Part shown: positions 48,790 to 60,134 of the stretch, in pieces
Layout: every line of letters begins with the position of its first letter
Numbering within the stretch: position 1 is the first letter of the stretch
Source: Ditylenchus dipsaci
Lineage: Eukaryota > Nematoda > Chromadorea > Rhabditida > Anguinidae
Direction of reading: 5' to 3'
Assembly: GCA_004194705.1 (NCBI GenBank)
Contig: SADC01000209.1
Span: 97,271-161,270 of the forward strand
DNA: 64,000 nt
The notes under the pieces: generated by a model
What the model was told of the DNA's origin: nothing
The model's database searches: none
What the model saw: only the letters and a program-made list of their open reading frames with translations
Translations under genes and position numbers: made by a program

Positions 48790-49600
48790 AATTTTTCGCG
48801 CCAATACAATACACCACCCCCACCCCCCCCCCCCCTCCCCTAAAAGCAGCTACTATGATACACCGCCACCCCCCCCCCCGGAAATCAATTTTGCAAAGCT
48901 GTTTATTGTATTTCTTGACTTCTATGAGCTCTACCACTTATTGTTTGTAGATTTTGAAGTTTCACCCAAAAATCTCGAGATCGACCCAAAATTATATCGA
49001 TTTTTGGTGAGTTGCAAAATTAAACCCCGGGGGCTCTATTAGAGAAATACAGTATTTATTATCTGCAACACCCTAATTTTGATAGTGTTATTGTTCAGTA
49101 TGTAAAGTTCATTCCGGAAAAAAGACGTTCTTTAATAATATCCTCAACAAAAAATTTATTTGCATGTGTATAACCCTCGATTTGATGCAAAAGTCCAACA
49201 GAACTTCACTGATTTGTGCAGTCCAGCTGATTGAAAGATGTGCTGTTGGCTTTAGCGGAAGCACTTATTTTGATTAGAGTCATTCTGGATGCTGTGATAC
49301 AGGTGCCATAAAAAGTGGCCCCTTTATTCCCCCCTCCCAATACAGCCCTTAATCCCTTTAAAATCCAAAAGGCGGCAATTTAAAAAATATTTTTTTTCAA
49401 ATTTTTCTAAAATTTACCTTTGGGGACCAAGGCAAATCCCAAAATTTTTTTTTACTTTCACAGAATCTGATGATCATTTCTCGTAAAAATCCGGGTCGAG
49501 AAACACGAATATGCAATCGTTTTTAAAAATTCACCTCGAAAGTGGGTCAGCCGTGGTGGGCAAGTAAAGTGTTACCCACTAAGGAAACTTATTTTAGCAA
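48790..49600. other. No gene; poly-C tracts and repeat remnants
   Basis: 48815-48890 has long C runs with CTACTATGATACACC, like the poly-C family. 49018-49050 has a TA-2 right-end remnant (CTATTAGAGAAATACAG|TA). 49310-49380 matches the arm of the 6.2-6.9 kb palindrome (AATACAGCCCTTAATCCCTT). Confidence 0.5.
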
Positions 49601-49624
49601 CAGTCGAGTCAAATGTATCTCCCT

Positions 49625-49921
49625 TCAATATTGCTTCTTACTGAACTTGCAGCCTTCCACCTAACGCGCTTTTCCTCCAGTAGGCTGACAGAGAACAATT
49701 CCACATCCAACGCAGGAAACAACAGTAGAGGCATGGCTGAAGGCAGTCGTAATCTTGGTGCAACCGGGCACTACACATCCTGAAATAATTTCGACTAAAA
49801 CTTAAAAAACTAATAGAAACTTACATGAAAAACGAATTCAGATGCTGGACGAGTCGCTTCAGCTTGCGACGCTTGAGCTCCTCTTCTTGGTGGGTTGAAA
49901 CAAATCTTTTCCGAGTGGTAT
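49625..49921 (-). pseudogene. RPS27: Ribosomal protein eS27 copy, intron-containing, disrupted
   Basis: 40S ribosomal zinc-finger protein. Exon 49921-49825 reads PLGKDLFQPT, then with one base restored EEELKRRKLKRLVQHLNSFF. A 45-base intron runs GTAAGT...TTTCAG. Exon 49779-49625 reads [19 protein letters not shown] then [12 protein letters not shown]...VEGCKFSKKQY-stop. The match to the whole protein is clear. Damage: ATA instead of ATG before PLGKDL, TAG at the Lys of DVKCPGC, TAG after GGKAR, plus about three missing bases. Because the intron is kept it is not a processed copy. Either a decayed duplicate or a real gene in poor sequence; the two TAG changes are substitutions and favour decay. 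A functional start could lie on an unseen upstream exon. Confidence 0.75.
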
Positions 49922-50495
49922 CTTGCTTTCCGTTTGATGAAAGAGCTTCTGCAATCAATGTATCTTATATCGCAAAAAATTAGTTTCATGCACTGTTACT
50001 TGCAAAAAATAATAACAAACGAGAACAGCACAAGTTAATCTTTAGCTGCCTTACCATATCACACTCAGCTATGGTCATGAAAAAAGTGGTACGGAAAAAT
50101 AGGGATCGCAAAAAGAGAGCGACTAAAAGGATACATGAATTTTTTCGAAATGAAAAGCGAATTCAAATTTATTTTGTCTCATCTGAAAACTGGTGCCTGG
50201 GAATTCAAACATTTGAAATGAAACTTATTGCGTGGGCATGCCCCTTTAAAGGCCATTGCCGTCTCCGACAACGGTTGTCCCCGCTTATTCAAAAAATGTC
50301 CAATCATTGAACTTATGTACGGATTTTTTACTTAATTTCTGACACACTACACTTATAATCAAATTTTAATCCCTGTTTGTTAGAAACCAAGCTGAAAATT
50401 TCGTACAGAAGTTGAACGATTAGGCAAAAATTGAAAGAATTGGCGGGGTACAATTCAAAACAGATGGCAATGGCCCTTTAAAAATGAGTTTTGAC

Positions 50496-51645
50496 CAGTG
50501 TTGTTCCGGCGCCGGCGCTAGCGCCGGCGCCGGCGCTGCCCGGGAAAAAACAGCGCCGGGCCGGCGCTCGGCGCCGGCGCTGGGCCAATGAAAAATTTTG
50601 GTCGGCGCCGGCGCTGGCGCTAAAAATTTTCGTCCCGGCGCTGGCCCCGGCGCTGTTTTTGAACGATTATGGCGCCGGCGCTGTTTCTAAAATTTAACAG
50701 CCTAAAATTGAGAAAGACAATTATTCTTAATTTTAAACTAAATTATCAGAACTTTTGTGCTGCAATTTCTTTCATTTCTTTAAATATTTTATTTATTTTA
50801 TTTATTTTCTTTAATTTTTAGTTTATTTTTGTAACATAACCAGGGTATACTATGCTATTTTTAAAAAAGTAATTCACAAGACTAATATGGATTACCCATT
50901 TCTTTCATGAACTTAGCTTTTATCTAATAACTCCACCTATATGGACTTATTTCTCAGCATACGGAAAATACAGGTGTTTCGAGAAATCCACAGGATTTTA
51001 AATGTTATAACTTGTTTTCGCGACCGAATTTCTAATTTCTGTTTTCTTCAATCATTTTTCCTTGACGGGCAATTCATCTGTGTATAATGTCAAAAATACG
51101 GTTTTCGCTTGGTCCCTTTGTGGTCCTGGTCTGTGGGTGGCTCCTAGATGGCTAAAACCCGAAACAACAGGGGACCAAGCGAAAATCATAATTTTGACAT
51201 TATACATTTAACGAAATTGCCGTCAAGAGAAAACGATTAGTGAAAACAGAAATTCGTTCTAGAAAAAGGTTATAGCCATCTCAAATTCTGCGGATTTTTT
51301 AAAACACCCCTGTATTTCAAAATTCACTCATCATGAGAACTAATACAGGAAATATATCGATATAGATAGCAAATAATTATTATCGCTTTCACTGTAAAAA
51401 ACATACTGTTGAAAAAATAGGAATTTTTCATGAAATTTACAGCAAAAGCAAAATTATCAAGCCGCGCCGGCGTCGGCGCTGCCATGAACGCCGGCGTTGG
51501 CGCCGGCGCTGGGGCATTTTTTCAAAAGGTCGGCGCCGGCGCTGGCGCCGGAGCCAAAATTTTTAATGGAGCGCTCGGCGCTGGCGCTGGGCCTTTCTCA
51601 GAAAGGGTCGGCGCCGGCGCCGATCCCGGCGCTGGAACAACACTG
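50496..51645. mobile_element. hAT-like element with GGCGCCGGCGCT interior
   Basis: Exact 8-bp duplication GTTTTGAC (50488-50495 and 51646-51653). Ends are CAGTGTTGTTCCGGCGCCGG and the complement CCCGGCGCTGGAACAACACTG. Subterminal 200-base zones are iterated GGCGCCGGCGCT in AT-rich surroundings, and the centre is AT-rich with a further inverted pair (TGTCAAAAATACGGTTTTCG at 51080 and its near-complement at 51180). The Ala/Gly-rich open frames are translations of the repeat. Confidence 0.92.
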
Positions 51646-51879
51646 GTTTTGACCACTCCCAAAAATCTTGAATTTGGGGGGGCGGGGAGGGGGGTCTATA
51701 TTATAGTAGCGTCCAGATACCTTATTTAGTGGTTTTTACCCTTTTTTGGTCACGGAAGCTGGGCAAAAACACTCTATATGCATTTTTTGATCAAGAGTAC
51801 TTCTCGGAATCATGTCTAAGGTAAGTGAGTGCGTGCATCTCTTACCCATCAAGTCACCTGCGCCCTTATCGGAGGCGCA

Positions 51880-52075
51880 GACGGCTTGCTACTTCGTGGC
51901 GCAGTGCGTAAGCGTTTGTGTTTTATTGTCATGAAAGGTGCCCAGGTTAAATCCCGCATAGAGTGCCACCACGTGAGATTGAACCTGCACACCATTTTGG
52001 CCAAATAACATAAAAGCTTACGCACTGCGCGACCGAGGCCACGTTTTCAAACCTAAATGCATTTCGCCCAATTTA
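51880..52075. repeat. tRNA-derived palindromic element, second copy
   Basis: CGTGGCGCAGTGCGTAAGCG ... CCAGGTTAAATCCCGC ... CTTACGCACTGCGCGACCG, GAGGCCACGTTTTCAAACC. Related to 17690-18016, with a weaker box B. An H half-hairpin (51800-51880) precedes it. Confidence 0.55.
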
Positions 52076-52262
52076 AAAAATTATTTAAAAAATTTTTTGG
52101 AATAATCGCTCAGAATTATACACTTATCTATTCTAAACCACTTTAAACTATAGCGAACCGGTCAAAATCGGTCAAAATCTCCACTACCTGAGTACCACCG
52201 CCAAACTACCAATACCTGTGTACTTATACCTGAATACTACCTGGGTATCACTGCTGGTACTA

Positions 52263-52431
52263 CAGTCGACTCCCTCTATAACGAACTTCCTCTATAACGA
52301 ACGATTTTGGTTTGATTCGGTTGATTTGCTCTAAATAAGGCCTGTACAACGGACTCCCTCTATAACGAAGTCCCTCCATAACGAACACCTAAGACCGGTT
52401 CCCAGGGTGTTCTTTATAGAGGAGTCGACTG
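52263..52431. mobile_element. TA-1-like element, 169 bp
   Basis: TA|CAGTCGACTCCCTCTATAAC ... TTCTTTATAGAGGAGTCGACTG|TA. Interior repeats CTCCCTCTATAACGAA. A sequence variant of TA-1. Confidence 0.85.
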
Positions 52432-52599
52432 TACTACCTAGGTATTTTTTTTTGTAAAATCAGTACCTCAAATATAAATAGGGTCTCAAGTTTTGTAAGC
52501 GTTTCACCTGAATCAGCGAAAGTTTTCTGCTTACTTTTTTAAAGTAAGATAGGTCATCAATATCAGACCGCGTAGCATCGGTTTAACACGGGAACGGCT

Positions 52600-53250
52600 G
52601 TACGTCCTGATGGTATGTCCTTGTGCAGAATTTCACGCTTCACACCAGCATTGGCCTTATTAGAGCATGGGACGTTATTGGAGCATGGGCCTTTAGAGGA
52701 AATACGGTAACTGGGAAAAATCTCCTTTTATTTCTAATGGTACTTCTTCCACCCGCAAAATTTTTCAAGGCTGCAGCTTCGGAAGGGCTTTATATGGGTA
52801 ATATATATATAATCTAACACGCGAAAGGTTAAATGTCTCAAACTATTTATTTTGTGCAGAATATCACAATGAACACAATGGCTAAAAAAATTCGAAAACA
52901 GGACGACTTCAAAAAGCATCTGAAATTGGCGATTTTCGATTTTTCCACCCATCCTGCGGTACTTGCTCAAATTAATGTACCACCAGGGCGTGTAATATTT
53001 CAAAATCCAGGCATGATTAAGGCTGAATATTGCTCATAAATTTATATCTGAGTGACCACAATTTACAGAAAGTTTTTGATTTTTCTAATACAAGCCAGTT
53101 TTCCAAAATTCTCGATCGCGGCCTATTTGAATTTTTGTTGATACCATCGATCACATAGAATTATTTGAAACCTATCAAAAAGGCGTGGACTACTTTGGTT
53201 AAAAGGCAAACTTTTCCAACTAACGCATACGCTACGTCGAGGCTATCAAT
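52600..53250. other. No gene; dispersed repeat copy at 52920-53230
   Basis: 52680-52708 has a TA-2 right end (TTTAGAGGAAATACGG|TA). 52920-53230 is the second copy of the 35870 repeat. 53250 starts a TA-2 left-end remnant, CCGTATTTTCTCTAATAAAC. Confidence 0.5.
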
Positions 53251-53361
53251 GCCGTATTTTCTCTAATAAACGCCGTCCCCAAAAGTCGCAAAATGTACCA
53301 AAGGTTCTTGTTGTCGACTTCACAATTTTTTCTTGTATTTAATTTACATGATCATTCATGG

Positions 53362-53686
53362 CTCATTTATAAACGTTGTCGTTGTCGTCGTTTGAATATT
53401 TTTTTTATAAACCCTTTTTTCGCCAACGACAACGACGACGCAAAAAACGACGAAATATTTCATTTGAAATTGGACAAATTTCGCATTTTCAGTCGAGATT
53501 TCGAGGGAAAACGTGTGGAGAAAATTATTTAATCCTTAAAATTCTTGTCTAATTTGAAAAAAAATTTTCGTTGTCGCTGGCGTTGTCGTTGGATTTTTTA
53601 TAAATAGGTCGTCGTTGTCGTTGGCGTTGTCGTTGGCGTAAAAGGGCCTTTATAAATCATTTTTTCCAACGACAACGTTTATAATG
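53362..53686. repeat. Palindrome of GTTGTCG units
   Basis: Ends TTATAAACGTTGTCGTTGTC and CCAACGACAACGTTTATAA. Internal runs of CGTTGTCGTTGGCGTTGTCG and CAACGACAACGACGACG. Same self-repeating style as the hAT-like elements, but no 8-bp duplication was found. Confidence 0.65.
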
Positions 53687-53889
53687 AGACATCACACCAC
53701 ATACTGAAAATGACGCCAAGAAGAAGGGCTACATTTTGAGTACGAGGTTGAAAATGAGTATGTGAATAAAGATTACAAAAACGTCACTTCCAAATTAATA
53801 CCGAATAGTTCTGGGACAGACTATTCGGTATTAACTTAGGATTACGGTGGGGTCAATGTTGACACAGAGCAGGGGAAGGAAAATATTGC

Positions 53890-55985
53890 GCCATTTCAAA
53901 TTGGGCCCATTCAATTTGCGCCCTTTTCAAATTGGGCCCTTCGAATTGCGCCAATGCAATTGCGCCATTTCAAATTGGATCAATTCAAATTGCGCCAACT
54001 TATTTGCAATTTTTTTAATGTTGTTTGATTTGAAATCGTGGCCCATTTTAAAAGGATAATATTTAAAATTGGCCGTAAAATTGTGAAAAATGGCCGTAAA
54101 ATATTAAATTTTGGCCGTAAACTCGAGCTGGCCGTAAAATACTGATTTTGACCGTAAAATACTGAATTTTGGCCGTGAAATTTGAATTTTGGCCGTAAAC
54201 TTTTGAAATTGGACTAAACTCGAATTTAGCCATAAAATACGCATTTCTGCATACATTGTTGGATTTTGGCCATAAACTCAAATATGGCCATGAATTTTGC
54301 CCATTGAAACTCATAGTGTCTGTTGTGTTGTCTCTTGATCTTCCTTTTTTTATGATGAGGTCGGTTCATCAAATTAATTCCATCAATTTGCAGATTATAC
54401 TGCAGACAAGGAAGGGAGCAACGCGCCGGTTTCGTCCTTATTCGTCATCGAGGTCCTGGTTCGTGCAAATCGGCATCTATTTGCAGTGGCAAGTCAAGCG
54501 GTCAGCAATGAGGTTCGTCATTCAAGGTGACTGGCGCTAACAAGTATCAATTATAGTTATCTTTTTCTGTTGTCGTGTTTGCTGTTATTATTTTTGCCTG
54601 CGTTCGAGAGATATGTTTAGTAGTGAATGAAGATTGCTGTCCCCGTCTTATAATGGCTTTTTGTGGACGTTTCTGGAGTTTGCCGCCCACAAATTCGGAA
54701 ACGGGCCGCTAGAGTGTTATGCTGCCCGATTTTTCTTAAATGTTAAAGTAATTTAAACACCCCTGTAGTTCAATTGGGATGTGGGAGTATAGTTCAAGTG
54801 CTCCGTGTTAAGAAAAAAAAGAAGAAGACCATTACACACGATGACTGTTTAATTCTCTGCCTGTTGTTAAAACGATGTTTACTTGTTGTTGTCGTTGTTC
54901 GAAAATAAATGAATATAGCCGATTAAAGTGTGAATGTTAATAGGTGCGATAAGAGATGAAAGATCGAGATGTGGTTCCTAATTTGAGTTTATGGCCAGAA
55001 TTTAAAAGTTTACGGCAAAATTTAAAAGTTTACGGCCAAAATTCAGTATTTTACGGCCAGCTCGAGTTTACGGCCATAATTAAATATTTACGTCCATTTT
55101 TCACAATTTTACGGCCAAAATTAAATACCACTAGGGTTGTCGATGCATCGAAATTTTCGATTAATCGAATCGAATCGATAATCGAAATTTTCGATTATCG
55201 AATCGAATCGATAATCGATAATCGAAATTTTCAATGAATCGAATCGAAAAACCCGAAAATTTCGTGAAAAGGTATGAGTGGAATGGGTAAATAGCTCCTA
55301 AAAATAGATCACTTTCACCTACTCCTAATCACCTGGAATTTGTGCGAAAAATCGGCGGTACTCGCTCAAATTAAAGAAGCACTTAATGATGTAATATACC
55401 AGAACAGAGGGCGTAATCAGGGCTATCTATTGCTCGCAAACTTGTATCTGAGTGATTTCAATTTACCAGAGCATTTGATTTTCTCATTACAAGCCAGTTT
55501 TCGAAAACCTCTATTTTAATCATGAAATGGTCCTAGACATGCCTAGACATATGTAAAACACTCGTGTTTTACATATCATTTCGGACTTTGGCTTCCAAAA
55601 AATTACTTAAGACTTTTTTGGCTTTCAAAAATTACTTTAGGCTTGTGTTTTCTGGAAATTATTTCAGACTTTTCTTTTCAGCAATTACTTCAGACTTTGG
55701 CTTTTCCATGTGTACACATTCTCCGTGTGATATAAAAGGCTACCTTAAGACTACAGAAGATTCTATTAATAATGGAATCGAATCGATAATCGAAATTTTC
55801 GATTAATCGAATCGATCGATAATCGAAAATTTCGATTAATGAGTGCGATTAATCGATTTCGATTAATCGAATCGACAACCCTAAATACCACCCTTTTAAA
55901 AATGGCAATTTGCATTGGCCCAATTTGAAATGGCGCAATTTGCATTGGTGCAATTCGAAAGGGCCCAATTTGAAATGGCGCATTC
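53890..55985. mobile_element. Composite inverted-repeat element, about 2.1 kb
   Basis: Outer arms are iterations of CAATTTGCGCC / GGCCCAATTTGAAATGGCGC (53893-54000 and 55905-55985). Inner arms are ATGGCCGTAAAATATTAAA and GGCCGTAAACTCGAGCTGGC (54063-54300 and 54970-55130). The 670-base centre (54300-54965) is unique and has a short frame (DKEGSNAPVSSLFVIEVLVR) of no known family. The right inner arm is interrupted by 55132-55883. Confidence 0.7.
55132..55883. mobile_element. hAT-like element with ATCGAATCGA interior, nested
   Basis: Exact 8-bp duplication AATACCAC (55124-55131 and 55884-55891). Ends TAGGGTTGTCGATGCATCG and TCGAATCGACAACCCTA. Subterminal zones repeat TCGATTAATCGAATCGATAA. The centre has CTTCAGACTTTGGCTTTTC repeats and part of the 35870 dispersed repeat. 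Inserted into the 53890-55985 element. Confidence 0.92.
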
Positions 55986-56104
55986 TTCTCCTCTCCAGAC
56001 AGTATTAAAGCGCCATAACATTTGTTTGTCTCTTTGTTAGCTAATTTTTGACTACATATTTGAGGATTTTGCAATTTTATTTTGAAAAAAAGCAGCACCT
56101 CATA

Positions 56105-56510
56105 CGGTTAAGGTCAGCGTTGACCCAACGCCTTTCGAAGGTTGTAATAGGCATCACGTTTTTCAACAATAGTTGCTATTTTGTAGCGCAGATCATTAGC
56201 TACAACACCTATTTCACAAAAAGGTTTAAAAAATCTGAGTTTTGAAATATCAATTTGAAATAAATCAATTCTTCAAAAAATGACCAAAATTCGAAAAAAA
56301 GTTGGAGAAACTTAAATTTCGGCCAGTTTTTTAAGAAATTGATTTTTTCAAAAAGTCATATCACAAAGCTCAGATTTTTAAACTTTTCTGTGAAATAGGT
56401 GTTGTAGCTCTGATCTCCGCTACAAAATAGCACTAAGTTGCTGTTGAAATTGTTCACGTGATGCCTGTTAACAACCTTCGAAAGGCGCTGAAGTCAACTT
56501 TGACACCAAC
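56105..56510. repeat. Family D palindrome
   Basis: Arms GTTGACCCAACGCC, TTTCGAAGGTTGTAATAGGC, ATTTTGTAGCGCAGATCA, ACACCTATTTCACAAAAAGG and complements at 56370-56510. No gene. Confidence 0.75.
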
Positions 56511-57235
56511 CGTATAAAGAGGCGAGTTTTTTTGCCCGTAGTTCTAAGGTTAATTCGGAAGTGAGTTTTTTTTTGTAATTTTTATCGCATACTCTTTTGC
56601 AACTGATACTCAAAATGTAAGCCTACTTCATTTTCAGTATATGACTTTGAATGATCATGCGAATTAAATACAAGAAAAGTTGTGAATCGAAATCGAAAAG
56701 ACGCAAAACCAGTTATGATTATCATTACCAGAATTCTTAACCACAATTTTAATGATTTTTTAAACAGCTCTAGATGCAAAACTAGTCTGCACAAATTTGC
56801 AAAATTATAATTTGAATATTTATGATCAAATTATTAAAGGGTAGCTAAACCGCTGTATTCACCCTGAAGGGCATACCTCTATTAGAATCTGAAAAAAATA
56901 AAACCATAGTCTCCTACCTAAAACATGCTCTAAAGATGGTTGATAATTAAGAAAAAGTGATTTTATCAACGAAAACGCCAGTTCCTAGTAAGGTGGTCTT
57001 CGAACTTCCTGTGCCATATATGTGCCCCCATATAGCCCGATCTCAATGCGATAGCTTGACTTATGGTACCTGGACACCTTTATTTAACCTTTTGAATGCC
57101 TTGAATACTAGAGTTTCTTAGTGCGGGAGACCCAGTTATTAAAAGTTTGCTCAATCCCTTACTAAAATAAGTAGTGATAGCACACAAATGCAGCGAAATG
57201 AGTAAAACAATAAAATTTTAGAGAAATTTGCCGCT

Positions 57236-57560
57236 ATTCCCTTCAGGGGCGCAAGGGGCTTGGGGTTGAGATGCGCACACCCACATACCTCAGACGCAAA
57301 TCACTCGAAAGTGACTCTGGAAACATGAAAAAAGCATGCATACCAGAGTTTCTTATGCGGTAGCACCAGTTAAACAAAACTATGTTCAAATCCATCTTTT
57401 TTAGGTCTTTAGTCTAGGGGTGAATTTGTGGGGACAATTGAAGCATGAAGGTTGCTTGGGGTTGAGATGCGCACACCCACATACCTTAGACACAAATCAC
57501 TCGAAGTGACTCTGGAAACATGAAAAAGCATGCATACCAGAGTTATTTATGCGGAAGGCC
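57236..57560. repeat. Two tandem half-copies of hairpin family H
   Basis: CTTGGGGTTGAGATGCGCAC then ACCCACATACC...AGACGCAAATCACTCGAA at 57257 and again at 57459, about 200 bases apart in the same orientation, each followed by GCATGCATACCAGAGTT. Confidence 0.75.
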
Positions 57561-57732
57561 CTAGTATTCAAAACTATGTTCAACCTCTACATTTTTCGGC
57601 CAAAAAGGGTCTCCTCCCTTTTTCGGCTTTTTAAGTACTTATGTATTTGGGTCCTCCACAAGTTGCTTGGGTTTGAGGTGCTTCAAACCTTTTTTTATTT
57701 TATGGTATATCAATGTTGTTATATTATTTTAG

Positions 57733-58282
57733 TTGCTGATGATACCTCACGGGATAATGAAGAAAATCGAAGAAGTATGCTTGAGAATCGACTGGACTCA
57801 GCTGAGCTGATTGGATCTCAGCTGAAGACAGCATTCCGAAATATTCGCCTGTGGACAGTAAGCAATTGAGGATCGTCATCGGGTGCACTAACCAGGGACG
57901 TTTCCTCCGGATCCGACATGCTTTGGAATAACGGCCAGAAGTTGCAGCAGCAACTAGCAAGTCAAACAGTTTGGTTTCCAACGACCATACGAATGCGAAT
58001 GATGTCTTCTCACTGGCAAATCTTTATGTGACAAGTCTATTCAGGTTTTTTTACATTTCTTTTCCAATTTTCAAAATATTTTTTGCCAGTTTTAGTGTAG
58101 CGCTGTAGCTAATGTGAATTCAGTCTTTTGCGGTTCAGCGTTATTCCATCTCTATCGTTTCAAACCGAATCAGCAATTAAATGTATTCAATGCAGGCAAT
58201 ACTTCATTCTTTGGTGGACAGGAGAGTACCAATCATCCAAACCATTCTTCTAAATCTCTTGTTCTGATGAATTATGTATGAT
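57733..58282 (+). CDS. Unrecognised possible gene end
   Basis: After the acceptor TTATTTTAG the sequence reads VADDTSRDNEENRRSMLENR then LDSAELIGSQLKTAFRNIRL before a stop. Overlapping frames stay open through PEVAAATSKSNSLVSNDHTN up to about 58041, where CAG|GTTTTT could be a donor. A second block from about 58096 (after CCAGTTTTAG) reads CSAVANVNSVFCGSALFHLY, RFKPNQQLNVFNAGNTSFF and ends ...LVLMNYV-TGA at 58282, with AATAAA at 58291. The composition looks coding, but the frames need indels to join and I know no family. It may be a decayed gene. Confidence 0.3.
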
Positions 58283-58299
58283 GATTCAGAAATAAACAT

Positions 58300-59260
58300 T
58301 TGATGGCTGCACACCGAGACACAGATGATTAACATTAAATCTGTCGCTCACAAATCTAGGAAAAGACTGCTGTACATCTTCTATTATCCACAACACAGAT
58401 GATTATATCGAAAAAAGCGAAATGCATTCAATAAAAAAAAACTACTTTGAAATCATTGGCGTTTTTGTTTGATTTTTGAAACCCTGTGCATCCCGAAAAA
58501 AATTAACATCAGGTGTGAAGTTGCTGGTATAAACGGACTGCTGTGTGTCATTTTCTTAATATTTCTAGGGAAAGTTTTTTCTGACGGGTTTCAATTTCAA
58601 GCGAATTTTTTGTGGCAGTGGCTTTTTGCCTTACGACGCTGAAAATATCTTTTTTCAAATTTGTTTTGAGATTGTATGTCAGCAGCCATTACTCTCAAAT
58701 GTCTCAGTGGCCTCATTGTAAATTTTTTTAAGAAAAGCTACATCTACTGTCCGCATTTAGTCTCGCGAAATTCAAACTGAAACACATTTAAAGGTTTCTG
58801 CTTCGAATCCTTCTGGTGCACACTTTATATGTTTTACATTCATTCACGATTTTGGTATCGCAATAATTCTTGGACCGTTGCGAACCGAACTAGATCAACA
58901 TCGGTTCAATAGTTATCCAAGCTAAGACGTGAGTTATGAATTCGAACCTTTTTCTGTCCGAAAAATACGGAACCGCTATTCTAAAATTTACATTAATTGT
59001 CAGTACATTTTATGTGTTATGAAATATGAATAAACTTGCTAATGTCGTCAAAATTTTTGTCACCCGGGAGGAGGCTCAAAAAATTTAGCCCGTCCCCTTC
59101 TAATTTAGCCCCCTCTAGATAGGATCCAAAAAAATTTAGACCCGGGGTCTAAATTAGAGGAACACGGTAGGCTTTTTTATGAGTGTGAAATTGTCTGTGA
59201 ATATTGCAAAAGTTAATATAAATGCGAAAAATTTCGACGCGCATATATTATTCCTAGGAG
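58300..59260. other. No gene seen
   Basis: AT-rich unassigned sequence. A TA-2 right-end remnant (CTAAATTAGAGGAACACGG|TA) is at 59150-59170, preceded by TTTAGCCCC repeats from 59090. Confidence 0.45.
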
Positions 59261-59261
59261 C

Positions 59262-59787
59262 CTGAGGAAGGGCTCAAAAATTCCACAGACCCAAAATTTT
59301 TCTAAACCCTCGTCTCCATATTTTTAAAATAAATTGTAAAGCAATGATACATATGACTTTATTGAACCATAAGCATGAATAGTTTCTTTCAAGTCGATTC
59401 ATGGCTGTCTTACCGATTGTTCAAATTTAGACACATGTGAAAGCAGCGACGGGTGAAGAAGTGCCACAAACTATTCTGGTGACCAGTCGACAGCAATATG
59501 CCTGCCAGATGATGCTGTTGTGTTCTGCAACTTCAACCAACTCTATAAAATAGACCACCAACTCTAGAAATGTGGTGTGAAATTCTGAAGAATGTGCCTA
59601 GGAGTGTTCTCTGGCTACTCCGCTTTCCCTACCATGGCGAATTAAATGTGATCAAGTTTTGTGCGGACAGAGGTATTTACTTTAAAGGATTGTGTTAAGC
59701 TATGCAGCTGCCAGGGAAGAACATGTAAGAAAGGTTAACCGGCGGATGTTTGCTTGTATACTCGTCTTTGCAATGGCACACAACAGG
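59262..59787 (+). pseudogene. OGT: Duplicate fragment of OGT exon 15 and its upstream intron
   Basis: Matches 45995-46526 nearly base for base: about 170 bases of intron, the acceptor (TTCAAATTTAG) and exon-equivalent 59431-59787. Frame is lost by deletions (TATGCCTGCC for TATGGCCTGCC; GACCACCAACT for GACCCACCAACT), and the 3' part has drifted (GAATTAAATGTG, GTTAAGCTATGC, ATGTAAGAAAGG). No other OGT exons are nearby. It is a segmental duplication, not a retrocopy. Confidence 0.9.
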
Positions 59788-59819
59788 CTAGCGTTCATAT
59801 CCTATCATCTTCGCAACGC

Positions 59820-60055
59820 ACAACGAAACTCAACGAAATGGAAACGAAATTTCGGTTTCGTTTTCATTTCGTTTTGAAATCGATTCGTTTTCGTTTCCAT
59901 TTCGCATTGGATTTCGTTTTCATTTCGTTTTCGTTTTCATTTCGTATTGAATTTCATTTTCGGTTCTTTTATACTAGGGTTTTTCTATAACTTCTGGTAT
60001 TTTTGCAGGCGATTCGATTTCAGAATCTGAATTTGAATCTGAATCTGAATTCATC
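59820..60055. repeat. TTTCGTTTTCATTTCG and GAATCT repeats
   Basis: 59825-59965 is iterated TTCGTTTTCATTTCG with a short complementary start (ACGAAATGGAAACGAAAT). 60018-60050 is GAATCTGAATCTGAAT. Low complexity, non-coding. Confidence 0.6.
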
Positions 60056-60134
60056 AGAAAAGTTAGGACCATGATCCTTCTGTTTTTGCTGTTGCATAAG
60101 AATTGAAAGTCGATGTCAATAATTCCACGTGAAC

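Noticed and set aside
51430..51729. Gly/Ala-rich 99-residue frame
   Set aside because: Reads the GGCGCCGGCGCT repeat end of the hAT-like element.
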